A stretch of 64,000 nt of DNA, taken from the NCBI RefSeq assembly GCF_013373795.3, contig NZ_CP088022.1:5828001-5892000 (forward strand). Reading direction: 5' to 3'. The notes beneath the pieces were generated by a model. That model was not told the DNA's origin. It saw nothing but the letters and a program-made list of their open reading frames with translations, and ran no database searches. How positions within the stretch are numbered: position 1 is the stretch's first letter; the number at the start of each line of letters is the position of its first letter. This DNA comes from Bradyrhizobium quebecense (GTDB lineage: Bacteria; Pseudomonadota; Alphaproteobacteria; Rhizobiales; Xanthobacteraceae). Made by a program: the position numbers and the translations under genes. Below, in pieces: positions 41,953-51,112 of the stretch.

Positions 41953-43293
41953 TCAAGCCGTCTTGATTTTGTCGATGATGGCGGACAACCGCGCGCGCTT
42001 TGCTGGGTCGGTGACGTATTGGAGACTGCCTTCGAGGTCGCGAAGGACGCTGCCCACTTTCCATTTCGCTTGCCCCTCGGCAACCACCTGCATTGCCACT
42101 TCCTCGGCCTTGTCGGGATCACCGAGATCAAAGGCCGCGGCAAGCTGCGTCGGGCGCAGCCATTCGTCGGCAAGCTGCAATCGTCTGGCCCGCTCGCAGG
42201 CGGCAATCGCGACCCGCACGGTGGCCTGCGCAAGATCCTCGTCGCCCGGGTTCCCCCGAGCACGATAGAGACGGGGCAAGTTGCTGGAGCAATAATAGGC
42301 GTTGAGATCGAGCTCCATACCCTGCTGATAACAGTCGATCGCCTTCTCGAGCTCCTCCTTGCGGCGAGGAGCGTCGGCCGGTGCGGCTCTGGCGAGGCGT
42401 TTGTGGCGGCCACCCATCAACCCGAGCCGTTCCGGCGTCGGCCCCGCGAAATCAATCAATGTCTGGATCTCGGCAATGGCCTGGATGTCGTCGCCGGCCT
42501 GGGCCGCGGCAAATGCACGATTTTCCTGCACTTCAGGTTCGTTGGCGAAGCGGTCGGGAAGCTTGCTAATGAAGTCCAGCACGATGTTCCAGTCGGCGGC
42601 ATCGTTGACGCAGTCGCGCAGCATCAGCAACAAAGCTAGCGCCTTTGCATAAGTGGCGGGCGGACTTCCCTCGGTCGCGATCAGCGCTTGGGCCCGCGCC
42701 ATGCGCTGATCCGGGGCCGCCGCGCGCACCGCGCGTATCTTGGTCTGAAACGCGGCTTGCTCGGCGAGTTGACCTCGCATCGACGTTGCCTTGCGCGGAT
42801 CGACCTTGTCAGGAAAACCCGGGATCGACTGATGCATCGGCGAAATCCCGGCGGCGAGCGTCTTGATAGGATCCTTGATGGCAGCCTGCATCGCGGTGGC
42901 GGTCGCCTCGGTGATCTCACCTTCGGGCAGCGGGTAACGGACAGTCCGTATCTGGACGACGTCGAACAACTGCTTGGACCAGTCGGCCGCAAGCAGGACG
43001 CATCCCGTCTCCTGTGATGCGTGGCGAATGCCGACCTCATAATAGACGTTGCCATTCGGGATCGTCATGTCGGCCAGCACGAGGTCGGCGAAGTAGATCC
43101 GCTCCAGCATTTCGCTGACGATCAGCGCGCTGGTGTCCTGGTCGGCACGCACCGGCTGATAGCCCAGTGCCTTGATGGCCGGAACGTAAGCCCGATCCCA
43201 GAGCGCGTTAAAATCGATCTCGGCTGGACCAAACTTGGGGTCGGCCTGGGTCGGCTTGCGGCCGTAAGGCATGATCATGAAACACGACGGCAT
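41953..43293 (-). CDS. Deoxyribosyltransferase-like + DUF4071 (TRAFs-binding) protein
   Basis: A 446-aa protein. Residues about 1-150 resemble nucleoside 2-deoxyribosyltransferase-like domains (FADLVLADMTIPNGNVYYEV, then GIRHASQETGCVLL). The remainder is helical with repeat-like segments (KAIDCYQQGMELDLNAYYCS) matching the DUF4071/'TRAFs-binding' tetratricopeptide-like region. The start ATG is 12 nt after the SLOG-like gene's stop. Context with SLOG, patatin and TIR proteins suggests nucleotide-linked stress or immune signalling; this is inference. Confidence 0.7.
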   Translation of the reverse strand: MPSCFMIMPYGRKPTQADPKFGPAEIDFNALWDRAYVPAIKALGYQPVRADQDTSALIVSEMLERIYFADLVLADMTIPNGNVYYEVGIRHASQETGCVLLAADWSKQLFDVVQIRTVRYPLPEGEITEATATAMQAAIKDPIKTLAAGISPMHQSIPGFPDKVDPRKATSMRGQLAEQAAFQTKIRAVRAAAPDQRMARAQALIATEGSPPATYAKALALLLMLRDCVNDAADWNIVLDFISKLPDRFANEPEVQENRAFAAAQAGDDIQAIAEIQTLIDFAGPTPERLGLMGGRHKRLARAAPADAPRRKEELEKAIDCYQQGMELDLNAYYCSSNLPRLYRARGNPGDEDLAQATVRVAIAACERARRLQLADEWLRPTQLAAAFDLGDPDKAEEVAMQVVAEGQAKWKVGSVLRDLEGSLQYVTDPAKRARLSAIIDKIKTA

Positions 43294-43305
43294 CTTCCAA
43301 TTCCT

Positions 43306-43890
43306 TCAGTCCCACAATTTTCTCGTATCCAGCCAGTAAATCCAGGTCGTCTTGCGCCCCGCCTCTTCCATCAGGTGCTTCGCACCGCCAGGGCCATCGC
43401 CGCCCTCGCCGTTCCACAGGCAGATGAAGGCGATCTTCTCGTCGCCGAACCGGGCGGCGCGCTGCAGCATCCATTGATTGTCGCGCTCGTAGGCGTTTTC
43501 GCCGGCCGGCAGCGGTCCGAGTTCATCGGGCATGACGTGGAGCGTCGCTTTCGATTTCGCCGCGAAATAGCGCGCACGCCAATTGCCACCGGCGAAATCC
43601 ACCGAGCTGGCGAGGAAGGTCGGCTCATCGAACGGAATGTAGATCTCAAGCCGCATGCCCTGCGCGAGAGCGGCTTCCGCAAACAGGAGATCGCCACCGC
43701 AGGCCGCGCCGCAGATTGCAAGATCGCCTTCGCGGACCCCGATCCGCACAAGCGCTGCGGCGATCGCAGCGGCCGCAGCAGGCTCCTTGTCCGGGGAAAA
43801 GCGTGGCGTTTTTCGATCTGGCGCATCGATCATGTGACCGCTGAAGAGAACCACCGTGTTCGGTGATTTGGCGTCTTGTTCCGTGGTCAT
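43306..43890 (-). CDS. SLOG-like nucleotide-binding protein
   Basis: A 194-aa protein with NTVVLFSGHMIDAPDRKTPR at the start, then LAICGAACGGDLLFAEAALA and LEIYIPFDEPTFLASSVDFA. This pattern (strand-G-H, GAACGGD loop, 'IYLPF') fits SLOG/LOG-like Rossmann proteins that bind nucleotides or NAD derivatives. The ATG at 43890 has GAGG at a better distance than the ATG at 43908. It lies between the patatin gene (95-113 nt away) and the DUF4071 gene (12 nt). Confidence 0.6.
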   Translation of the reverse strand: MTTEQDAKSPNTVVLFSGHMIDAPDRKTPRFSPDKEPAAAAAIAAALVRIGVREGDLAICGAACGGDLLFAEAALAQGMRLEIYIPFDEPTFLASSVDFAGGNWRARYFAAKSKATLHVMPDELGPLPAGENAYERDNQWMLQRAARFGDEKIAFICLWNGEGGDGPGGAKHLMEEAGRKTTWIYWLDTRKLWD

Positions 43891-44003
43891 CGCGACACCT
43901 CGACTCATGATTGGATCATTGTGTCCAGGTGACGAACTTAACTGAAGCTAAATTCCTTGTCGAAGCCGGGATCCGCGTGTTGCGACGCGCGCTCCGCGCG
44001 GCA

Positions 44004-45143
44004 CTACGTGAGATCGAAGGCCTGTGGGAAATGTTCCGGCCTGACCTGCTCCTTCGCGGCGAGCTGTCCGATCCCGGCGAGTTCGTCCATGTTCTTCGGG
44101 TCGTCCATCGCTGCGACCTTCGCAAGCGCGTCCGGCGTCCGATCGATGCGGAGCTTCTCCTTCAGCCAAGCCGTTTCCAGCAGCACGTTGTACCGCGCAT
44201 AGGTCGCGAGTTGCGGCCCGTTCTGGCTGTCCGCGATCATATCCGTCACCGCGCGATCGATCGGCCACGGCGTCAGGCAGTTGGTCAGCCATTGCAGCAT
44301 GCCGTGATTGTGCCGGCTGCAATCGTCCATGAGCGATTGCAGCGAGCGTACACCCTGCTCCGCCGCCGGCATGTGAACGATCTGGTCGGTCGAATAGGTT
44401 GCCTTGAATACGCCGGTACCCGCCGAGATCAGCAAGAGCTTGTCCTTGCCGGTATGCCAGCGAAAGCCATGGCCATGGAGTACCGCGAGCATCAGGAGTT
44501 GCAGAGCCGGATCGTTGAACGGGCTGACGCCGCCGTCGACGAAGGCGCCGTTGACCGTGTGACCGTCGCGCGCCGAGATCGTGATCTCCTCCGGTTTGAA
44601 ATAGGTTGGCGCTGCGGTGCTGGCGCGCACCACTTGGGTCAACCGCAACGCGCCGTCCTGTTTGGCAAAGACGGCGTCCGGATTGTTATGCAACGGCCAG
44701 GGGCTGCCGGTATCAAGCCGCTTGGTCATGATCATCAAGCCGGTACGGATGCGATCGCCGCCCATCACGGTGTCGGCGCCGAGCTGCGCATCGAGCGCGC
44801 GCTGCAAGGCGTCGGAATTGAATTTCGGCGCCAAGAGCCCCCGCCGCCAGAACGATTCCTGAAAGATGTCCGTGCCGATCGAGCGATATAACTTCTTCAA
44901 GGCGTCCACGGTCATGCCGCAGGCAAGCCCGGCTGCGATGATCGACCCGGTCGAGGTGCCCCCGATCAGATCGAAGTAATCGCAAAGCAGCAGGTCGTTC
45001 CTGCCGAAGCGTTGGCGCAACATCGTCTCGATGGCTCCGACATATTCGAGCGTCAGAATGCCGCGAATGCCGCCACCGTCGAGCGCCAATATCCGTTTCG
45101 GCCCGGCGTCACGATCGAGATGCTGCTGCTTGGTCTTCGGCAT
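44004..45143 (-). CDS. Patatin-like phospholipase
   Basis: A 379-aa lipid acyl hydrolase. The oxyanion loop DGGGIRG (22-28), the nucleophile elbow GTSTG with Ser64 and the catalytic Asp203 in VDGG are all present, so it should be active. The size and layout resemble CapV/cyclic-nucleotide-activated patatins of CBASS, but no signal synthase lies next to it. It heads a minus-strand gene group with SLOG-like and DUF4071 genes and is divergent from a TIR gene, sharing a 398-bp promoter region. Confidence 0.88.
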   Translation of the reverse strand: MPKTKQQHLDRDAGPKRILALDGGGIRGILTLEYVGAIETMLRQRFGRNDLLLCDYFDLIGGTSTGSIIAAGLACGMTVDALKKLYRSIGTDIFQESFWRRGLLAPKFNSDALQRALDAQLGADTVMGGDRIRTGLMIMTKRLDTGSPWPLHNNPDAVFAKQDGALRLTQVVRASTAAPTYFKPEEITISARDGHTVNGAFVDGGVSPFNDPALQLLMLAVLHGHGFRWHTGKDKLLLISAGTGVFKATYSTDQIVHMPAAEQGVRSLQSLMDDCSRHNHGMLQWLTNCLTPWPIDRAVTDMIADSQNGPQLATYARYNVLLETAWLKEKLRIDRTPDALAKVAAMDDPKNMDELAGIGQLAAKEQVRPEHFPQAFDLT

Positions 45144-45541
45144 GACTGCCCCCCGACTATGATTTTTGCTGATCTCGATACGGCCGGCCGATCACGGCCG
45201 AAGGCTCAATTGGTCGTGCGTCCAGGCGCGAACCGCGCCAGGTCATGAAATAAAGCGATGCGTTCAAATCGACACATCGGCAGAGTTTCGAAAAATTTTA
45301 GCCAATCCGCCCCGATACACGACAAGCATCGCGCGCCGGTTCCCTAGGTATCTTGCACATGGCACACCCTAAGGTATAGTGAGGTAAATCACTGGCAGGC
45401 GGTTTTTCTTTTTCGCGCCCGGCGATCGCACATTTCAGAGACGAGCTATCATTCTGTCCGCGGCAGGACGTGCAGCCGCGGCATTCGGCCGATGAGACAC
45501 GGCCAGCCGTCGCAGCAAATTCATGCAGATCGGATTTTGCC
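45144..45541. promoter_or_regulatory. Divergent promoter region, patatin / TIR
   Basis: 398 bp without a gene. AT-rich patches (45280-45305, 45365-45395) are suited to promoters. No clear palindrome was identified by eye. Confidence 0.4.
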
Positions 45542-46966
45542 ATGCAAAATGATTTCTCGGTCTTTATCAGCCACCGCGCCGAAGACAGATTTCTCGCGCG
45601 TCTGTTGAAGGCGCGGCTCGAATATCTCAGCAGCCTGGACGGTCAGCGTTCGGTGGAATGCTTTGTGTGCGAGGAAATTCCGGGCGGCACGGAGTGGCGG
45701 CAATGGATGATCGACAACACGGCGAAGGCCGACTGCCTGATCTTCATTCACACCAATGCCGAGCACAATTGGACGTGGTGCGCGTCCGAGATCGCCCAGT
45801 TCGACGGCTACAAGCGCGCGCTGAAGCTCATGTCAAAGGTGCTGTGGTTCTCGGTTGATGCCTCACCCTCGTTTCCGATGCTGGCAGAGAACGAGTTTTA
45901 CGGGATCGGCGAGGACGAGGTCCGGCGGTTTCTCGAAGATCTGTTCGTGCGGCCGACCTTCGGTGCCGTGCCGCTACGGCCGAAACTGAACGCCAATCAC
46001 GCCCGCGACTTCAACGAGGCGGTGAAGGACCTGCACGCGCAGTTCATGCAGATCACCCGCCCGGAAGAGCTGTTTCGTCTGCGGCTTCGCATCGTGTTCA
46101 GCGACGAGTTGTCGTTCCGGCAGAAGGCCGATGCGCTGAAGGCATTGCCGCCGTCAGACCGAGCGCGGGGATTCCTGACGGATGCCAGGCTGGAGGCGGA
46201 TCCCGCCACCACCACGCTGCTGTCCGGCCCTGATGCAGCTGATCTCGACTGGGAGGACCTGATCAGCGCACAGAACCGGTATGACAGTGGCGCCTGGCTC
46301 GACGAGTTGACGAGCTACGTCGCGAACTCGTTCTCCGACGTGGACATTGCCAGCCGGCGAAGCCGCGAGCAGGTCCTCAGTCCGATATTTCGCGATTTGA
46401 AGCTGTATCAACCGGTCATTGCCCGGCTCGAATATCTCGACAGCACGCCGTTCTCGGTCGTCATCATCTTCGTGCCGATGCCGCCATTCAGCGAGGATCC
46501 AAGACTGATGGTCGCGCAGAACATGCCGAAGGACATCGTCTTCCTGTCGATCCTGCTGCGACTGGCGCGACGCTTCAGATGGTCGTTTCTCGAGCCGCTG
46601 TACAACGCGGTCGAGAACCTGGACGATGATTTCAGCGCCAAGCGATGGGACGATCTGCTGCAGCGCTACCACGAATGCCTGGAAAACCTCGATTCGATCC
46701 TACGACAGGGCAACATGCGCGAGCTCGAGACCGTCGGCGACATCAAGTCGACGATCAACATCTCCGACGATGCGCTCTTGAAGGAGATGTTCAAGGATTG
46801 GGGGACGTTTCAGAGCCGGCTTGCGCAGGCCATCGAGAAGAAGTCGCCGGGCGATGTGCGGCAGACGCTGGAGCCCTGGCTCAAGCGCAACAAGGACTTC
46901 ATGAAGCAACTACTCGTCGAAACCCAGGGCAAGGTGGACAAGCTGCGTCCGCTGGAAGCCCACTAG
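45542..46966 (+). CDS. TIR-domain protein
   Basis: A 474-aa protein. Residues 4-120 form a TIR domain: FSVFISHRAEDRFLARLLKA, CFVCEEIPGGTEWRQWM and TWCASEIAQFDG, where Glu83 in the WCxxE motif is the expected NAD-cleaving residue. The rest (120-474) is a helical region of unknown type. Bacterial TIR proteins cleave NAD or make nucleotide signals in defence. The ATG at 45542 was chosen because the TIR strand starts at once. The stop codon lies in an inverted repeat that may also end transcription. Confidence 0.8.
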   Translation: MQNDFSVFISHRAEDRFLARLLKARLEYLSSLDGQRSVECFVCEEIPGGTEWRQWMIDNTAKADCLIFIHTNAEHNWTWCASEIAQFDGYKRALKLMSKVLWFSVDASPSFPMLAENEFYGIGEDEVRRFLEDLFVRPTFGAVPLRPKLNANHARDFNEAVKDLHAQFMQITRPEELFRLRLRIVFSDELSFRQKADALKALPPSDRARGFLTDARLEADPATTTLLSGPDAADLDWEDLISAQNRYDSGAWLDELTSYVANSFSDVDIASRRSREQVLSPIFRDLKLYQPVIARLEYLDSTPFSVVIIFVPMPPFSEDPRLMVAQNMPKDIVFLSILLRLARRFRWSFLEPLYNAVENLDDDFSAKRWDDLLQRYHECLENLDSILRQGNMRELETVGDIKSTINISDDALLKEMFKDWGTFQSRLAQAIEKKSPGDVRQTLEPWLKRNKDFMKQLLVETQGKVDKLRPLEAH

Positions 46967-47067
46967 AGCTTCAGTTCTGATTAAATCAGAACCGAAGCTC
47001 TAGATTGTTGTTTTGACGCGTTTTCTTCACGCGAACCGGTGTCCACTTCGCTCGAAAACGCTCTAGA
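46963..47067. repeat. Rhizobial intergenic repeat with 20-bp inverted arms
   Basis: ctagagcttcagttctgatt (46963-46982) and its near-perfect complement (46984-47003) form a long hairpin with one mismatch. The adjacent block ttttgacgcgttttcttcac through gctcgaaaacgctctaga (47011-47067) is of a type common in Bradyrhizobium intergenic DNA. The TIR gene's TAG is inside the left arm. Confidence 0.7.
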
Positions 47068-47106
47068 ACTCATCGGCCGCAGGTTCGGTTCGGCCGACCC
47101 TTGCGC

Positions 47107-47844
47107 TCAGATCATCGAAGCGACGCGTTCCAGACCGATCAGGCGCGCCAGCGAGCGGACCTCGTTCTTCTGATCCTCGCGGAGCTGGAACAGCAGCGGC
47201 ATCGCCGCCGACTTCAGCTGCTGGACTTCCTCGGAGTCGGGATCGATCGGCATGGTTCCCGATGCGGGATCGCCCTGGCGCTTGGCGTGGATCTTGCGCG
47301 CGACGGCGCGCAGCGCAGTCTCGACCGCCGGCCAGTAATACTCCTGCGATGACGACAGTTTGAGCCGGTCCTTGATGCCGGCGATCTGCGCGTCGCTGAG
47401 CAGGGCGTAGGTCTTCTGCGGCGCCGGCTTGGCGGCCGCCTTGGGCTTCGGCAGCGCGGCGGGGGCGGTCGGCGCCTGTGCGGCGGGCTCGGCGATCTGC
47501 GGCTGGGCCGCATCGACGGGGTCATTGATCTTCGGCAGGCCGATATCGGCAGGCTCGGCGGAGGCATAGGCCTGGCGCACGGTATCGGTCGCGCGCGGGA
47601 TCGCGGCTTGCGCGCGCAGCAGGAGCGGCGACGGACTGGCGGGAGGCTCGGCCGGCCGCGGCGCCTCGAAGGCGGCGGTCGCGAGTGTCGTGACCGCAAG
47701 CTTGTCCTGCTTGCTGGCGCGATTGGCCACCGGACCAATGTCGGCCTGCGCCGCGGGCAGGCTGTCGCGGCCCAAAATGGCTGTTATCGCGGCGCCGGCG
47801 AGGAGGAAGCAGGTCAGCGCGGCGAGGGTGATGGCTCTGGTCAA
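47107..47844 (-). CDS. Exported alanine/proline-rich hypothetical protein
   Basis: A 245-aa protein with an N-terminal membrane anchor or signal (TLAALTCFLLAGAAITAILG), a long Ala/Pro linker and a C-terminal helical domain (LSDAQIAGIKDRLKLSSSQE, then YYWPAVETALRAVARKIHAK). The 'L.. .Q..YWP.VE.AL' pattern recalls Spy/CpxP-like helical periplasmic domains, a weak match. Single gene with a stop at 47107. Confidence 0.7.
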   Translation of the reverse strand: MTRAITLAALTCFLLAGAAITAILGRDSLPAAQADIGPVANRASKQDKLAVTTLATAAFEAPRPAEPPASPSPLLLRAQAAIPRATDTVRQAYASAEPADIGLPKINDPVDAAQPQIAEPAAQAPTAPAALPKPKAAAKPAPQKTYALLSDAQIAGIKDRLKLSSSQEYYWPAVETALRAVARKIHAKRQGDPASGTMPIDPDSEEVQQLKSAAMPLLFQLREDQKNEVRSLARLIGLERVASMI

Positions 47845-47952
47845 AAACTACTCCATTCCCGGCCGGTGTTGCCGCAAACTGCGCGAGAAATGCGGCGTTA
47901 CCGTGCCGTGACAGTGCCAAATAGGTGAAATCGTCCCGAAACGGCCCGAAAA

Positions 47953-48210
47953 TCAGGCCGCGGCGTCAAGCTCATAGGCTTCCTGGATGTCGGCCACGAT
48001 CTCATGCGCCGTCCAGAGGGCACCGGGCTGGACCGAGTGCAGGCTGACCGTCCAGTTGGTGCGGCGGGTGCGCGGCGTGCTGACGATGTCGAATTCGACC
48101 TGACGGCACAGCGGATGCCGCTGCAGGGCGTAGAACACGCGGGTCCGGAGATCGTCGAGCGATGCCGGAGTCTTGGCCGGATCCTTGGCGAAGTGCGCCT
48201 CAAAAGCCAT
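47953..48210 (-). CDS. Conserved hypothetical protein
   Basis: An 85-aa protein from ATG 48210; an upstream in-frame ATG at 48285 would give 110 aa but has a poor RBS. It reads SLDDLRTRVFYALQRHPLCR, QVEFDIVSTPRTRRTNWTVS and ALWTAHEIVADIQEAYEL. Mixed alpha/beta, soluble. No family recognised. Confidence 0.55.
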   Translation of the reverse strand: MAFEAHFAKDPAKTPASLDDLRTRVFYALQRHPLCRQVEFDIVSTPRTRRTNWTVSLHSVQPGALWTAHEIVADIQEAYELDAAA

Positions 48211-48325
48211 GTCGCATTCCCACAACTGCCGGGCGGCCAGCCGCGGCGGCGGACCATCCCGTGACGCTATTGTTGGGACTGGCATGGTTAATGCCGCGTT
48301 AAGCGGACAGGCGGGACTTGATGGG

Positions 48326-49324
48326 TCAGGCGAGCCGCACCCGCGCGCTCGCCACCTCGTACTCCGCGATCGTCTGGGCCAGCAGATCATCGACCGCGAG
48401 CACCCCGGTCACCCCTGAGGTGGAATGACCGCCGCTCCAGATATCGCGCCAGCGCTTCGGCCGGCTTTCGCGGGCGCCGATGTCGATGTCCTTGGCGATG
48501 TCGATCGCGCCGCGCGCCGGCAGGTCGTCGGGATCGAGGCCGGCGGCCTCGATCGAGGGCCGCAGCATGTTGGTCTGCAGGCCCGTGAAGGCCGTCGTGA
48601 GCAGGATGTCATCGGCGGTCGCCTCGACCAGCATCTGCTTGTATCTCGCGTCCGCCATGCTCTCGCGCGTCGCGATGAACTTGGTGCCCATATAGGCGAG
48701 ATCGCAGCCGAGCGCCTCCGCGGCGCGCAGCGCGTGGCCGTCGCTGATGCCGCCGGCCAGCACGATGGGGCCGTCGAAGAATGCGCGCACCGCGCGGACG
48801 AACACGAACGGATTGAGCCAGCCGGTCTGCCCGCCGGCGCCCGCGGTGAGCAGCACGAGCCCGTCGGCGCCGGCCGCGACCGCGCGCTCGGCATGACGGA
48901 TCGAGGCGACGTCGGCGAACACCAGCGCGCCGGCATCGTGCAGAGGTGCGAGCACCGGCGCGGGCGAGCCGACCGAGGTGATCACGAGCTCGGGCTTGTG
49001 CCGCAGCAGCACCGCGAGATCCTGCGCCAGCCGCGTGTTGGAGCGATGCACGATCAGGTTCGGACAAATCGGCGCTGCAGCTTTGCCGCTTGCATCGGCA
49101 TGCACTTGCAGGCGGCGCGCGACGTCGCCGAGCCATGCATCGAGCTGTTCCGCCTCACGGCAATTCACCGTCGGGAACGAACCGACCACGCCGTTGCGGC
49201 AGGCAGCTACCACCAGCTCGACGCCCGACACCAGAAACATCGGCGCGGCAATCAGCGGCAACCGGAGGCGGTCGCGAAAACGCGCGAGAGGATCAGCGGA
49301 CAAGTTGTTTCTTCCCTGCATCAT
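48326..49324 (-). CDS. Nitronate monooxygenase-family flavoprotein
   Basis: A ~332-aa FMN-dependent TIM-barrel enzyme that oxidises nitronates such as 3-nitropropionate-derived species. Family features: APMFLVSGVELVVAACRNGV near the start, GADGLVLLTAGAGGQTGW and PIVLAGGISDGHALRAAEAL (FMN phosphate site), then LAYMGTKFIATRESMA. It is divergent from an acyl-CoA ligase gene, and a second family member lies at 54284-55300. Confidence 0.87.
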   Translation of the reverse strand: MMQGRNNLSADPLARFRDRLRLPLIAAPMFLVSGVELVVAACRNGVVGSFPTVNCREAEQLDAWLGDVARRLQVHADASGKAAAPICPNLIVHRSNTRLAQDLAVLLRHKPELVITSVGSPAPVLAPLHDAGALVFADVASIRHAERAVAAGADGLVLLTAGAGGQTGWLNPFVFVRAVRAFFDGPIVLAGGISDGHALRAAEALGCDLAYMGTKFIATRESMADARYKQMLVEATADDILLTTAFTGLQTNMLRPSIEAAGLDPDDLPARGAIDIAKDIDIGARESRPKRWRDIWSGGHSTSGVTGVLAVDDLLAQTIAEYEVASARVRLA

Positions 49325-49388
49325 TGTGTTAGCGTTGCGCCAACATTGGCACGAGAGAAGCCAAAGACAAAGCGGGAGGGACAACGAG

Positions 49389-50951
49389 ATGAGCAATCCG
49401 CTCTATGCATTTCCGGCGGTGTGCGAGCAGACCTTGCGGGCACTGGCACGCTATCCGTCGCGCACGGCCTTCGCCTGGCCGGGCGGCTCGCTCAGCTATC
49501 AGGGCGCGACCGACCTGATCGGACGGATGCAGAGCGTGTTCATGCGGCTCGGCTTCGCGCCGGGCACCCGCGTCGCGCTGCTCACCGCCAACCGTGCCGA
49601 CAGCTGGTGCGCCGGCGTCGCCGCGCAATTGTCGCGGCTCGCGATCACCTGGCTGCACCCGCTCGGCTCGCTCGACGACCAGCTGTTCCAGATCGAGGAC
49701 TCCGAGGCCGAGATGCTGATCGTCGATGGCATCACGTTTCGCGATCGTGGCGGCGAGCTCGCCGCCAAGGCCGCCGGCCTGAAGACCGTGTTCACGCTCG
49801 GCCCGGCGGATTACGGCGCCGACCTGTTGCAGGTGGTCGAAGATGCGGGCAGCGCGACCGCGAAGAACTTCGCCCGCGAGGACGACATCTCGACCTTGAA
49901 CTACACCGGCGGCACGACCGGCAAATCCAAGGGCGCGCTGCGCTATCACCGCGAATATGGCGGCTTCGCCGCCGCCATCCTTGCCGACTTCGAGATTCCG
50001 GAGACGCCGCGCTACCTGACGGTGGCGCCGATCAGCCATGTCGCCGGCACCAAGGTGCTGCCGACGCTGATGCGCGGCGGCACCGTGCACATGCTGAAGG
50101 GGTTCGATCCGGAGGCCGTGTTCAAGACCATCGCGCGCGAGAAGATCAACTTCACGCTGTTCGTGCCGACCATGATCTATGTGATGCTGGATCATCCGGC
50201 GCTGCCCAAAACCGACCTCTCCTCGCTCGAGCTGTTGCTCTACGGCGCATCCGCGATGTCGCCGAGCCGGCTGGTCGAAGGCATCGAGCGCATCGGCCCG
50301 GTGTTCTCACAGCTTTACGGCCAGACCGAATGCTATCCGGTCTCGGTGCTGCGCAAGGCGGACCATGACCCGAAGACGCCGGAGCTGTTCCTGTCCTGCG
50401 GCTTCCCGATCACCGCCTGCCAGGTGAATATCCTCGATCAGGACGACCAGGAGGTCGCGACCGGCGAGGCCGGCGAGATCTGCGTGCGCGCCACGCATGT
50501 GATGGCCGAATACTGGAAGCGGCCCGACATCACGGCGGAGACGCTGAAGAGCGGCTGGCTGCACACCGGCGACATCGCACGCAAGGACGAGCGCGGCTAC
50601 ATGTTCATCCTCGACCGCAAGAAGGACATGATCGTCTCCGGCGGCTTCAACATCTTTCCACGCGAAGTCGAGGATGTGCTGTCGCAGCACGCCGACGTCG
50701 CGATGGTCGCCGTGGTCGGCGTGCCCGACGACAAATGGGGCGAGGCCGTCACCGCCGTCGTGGTGGCGCGCGAGGGCGCTGTGCCCGACGCCGACGAGCT
50801 GATCAGCCTGGTCAAGGCGAAGAAGGGCTCGGCGCACGCGCCGAAGCAGATTCAGTTCGTCAAGGAGCTGCCGATGACCGGCGTCGGCAAGGTCGACAAG
50901 AAGGTGCTGAAGGCGCGCTTCTGGTCCGGCCGCGACCGCATGGTGGGGTAG
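49389..50951 (+). CDS. AMP-forming acyl-CoA synthetase
   Basis: A 520-aa acid-CoA ligase. The P-loop-like motif is LNYTGGTTGKSKGALRYHRE. A5-type QLYGQTECYPVSVL and A7/A8 GWLHTGDIARKDERGYMFIL with KKDMIVSGGFNIFPREVED follow. The catalytic Lys lies in TGVGKVDKK near the end. Substrate not predictable; the neighbouring nitronate monooxygenase genes suggest use in acid or nitro-acid degradation, as inference only. Confidence 0.88.
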   Translation: MSNPLYAFPAVCEQTLRALARYPSRTAFAWPGGSLSYQGATDLIGRMQSVFMRLGFAPGTRVALLTANRADSWCAGVAAQLSRLAITWLHPLGSLDDQLFQIEDSEAEMLIVDGITFRDRGGELAAKAAGLKTVFTLGPADYGADLLQVVEDAGSATAKNFAREDDISTLNYTGGTTGKSKGALRYHREYGGFAAAILADFEIPETPRYLTVAPISHVAGTKVLPTLMRGGTVHMLKGFDPEAVFKTIAREKINFTLFVPTMIYVMLDHPALPKTDLSSLELLLYGASAMSPSRLVEGIERIGPVFSQLYGQTECYPVSVLRKADHDPKTPELFLSCGFPITACQVNILDQDDQEVATGEAGEICVRATHVMAEYWKRPDITAETLKSGWLHTGDIARKDERGYMFILDRKKDMIVSGGFNIFPREVEDVLSQHADVAMVAVVGVPDDKWGEAVTAVVVAREGAVPDADELISLVKAKKGSAHAPKQIQFVKELPMTGVGKVDKKVLKARFWSGRDRMVG

Positions 50952-50969
50952 CTGCGCAAGTTCCCAACC

Positions 50970-51112
50970 GTCATCCTGAGGAGCGCGCCCTTGCGCGCGT
51001 CTCGAAGGATGCACGGCCCCGATGCCGCCGTGTGCTGCAAGCAACCTGTCCTCGCGGCAAGAGCTGGGCCGTCGCCCTTCGAGACGCCGCTTCGCGGCTC
51101 CTCAGGGTGACG
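50970..51112. repeat. Intergenic inverted-repeat element
   Basis: Starts gtcatcctgaggagcg and ends cggctcctcagggtgac, so the ends are inverted copies. Inner blocks gcgtctcgaagga and ccttcgagacgc also pair. It can form a large stem between two convergent genes and is of a kind widespread in Bradyrhizobium genomes. Confidence 0.7.

Noticed and set aside
41953-46966. Type II or III CBASS
   Set aside because: Patatin and TIR are CBASS-type effectors, but no CD-NTase-like gene is present in or beside the cluster.
48425-50368. A 647-aa plus-strand frame opposite the monooxygenase and inside the ligase gene
   Set aside because: Arg-rich random composition; both real genes are in other frames.
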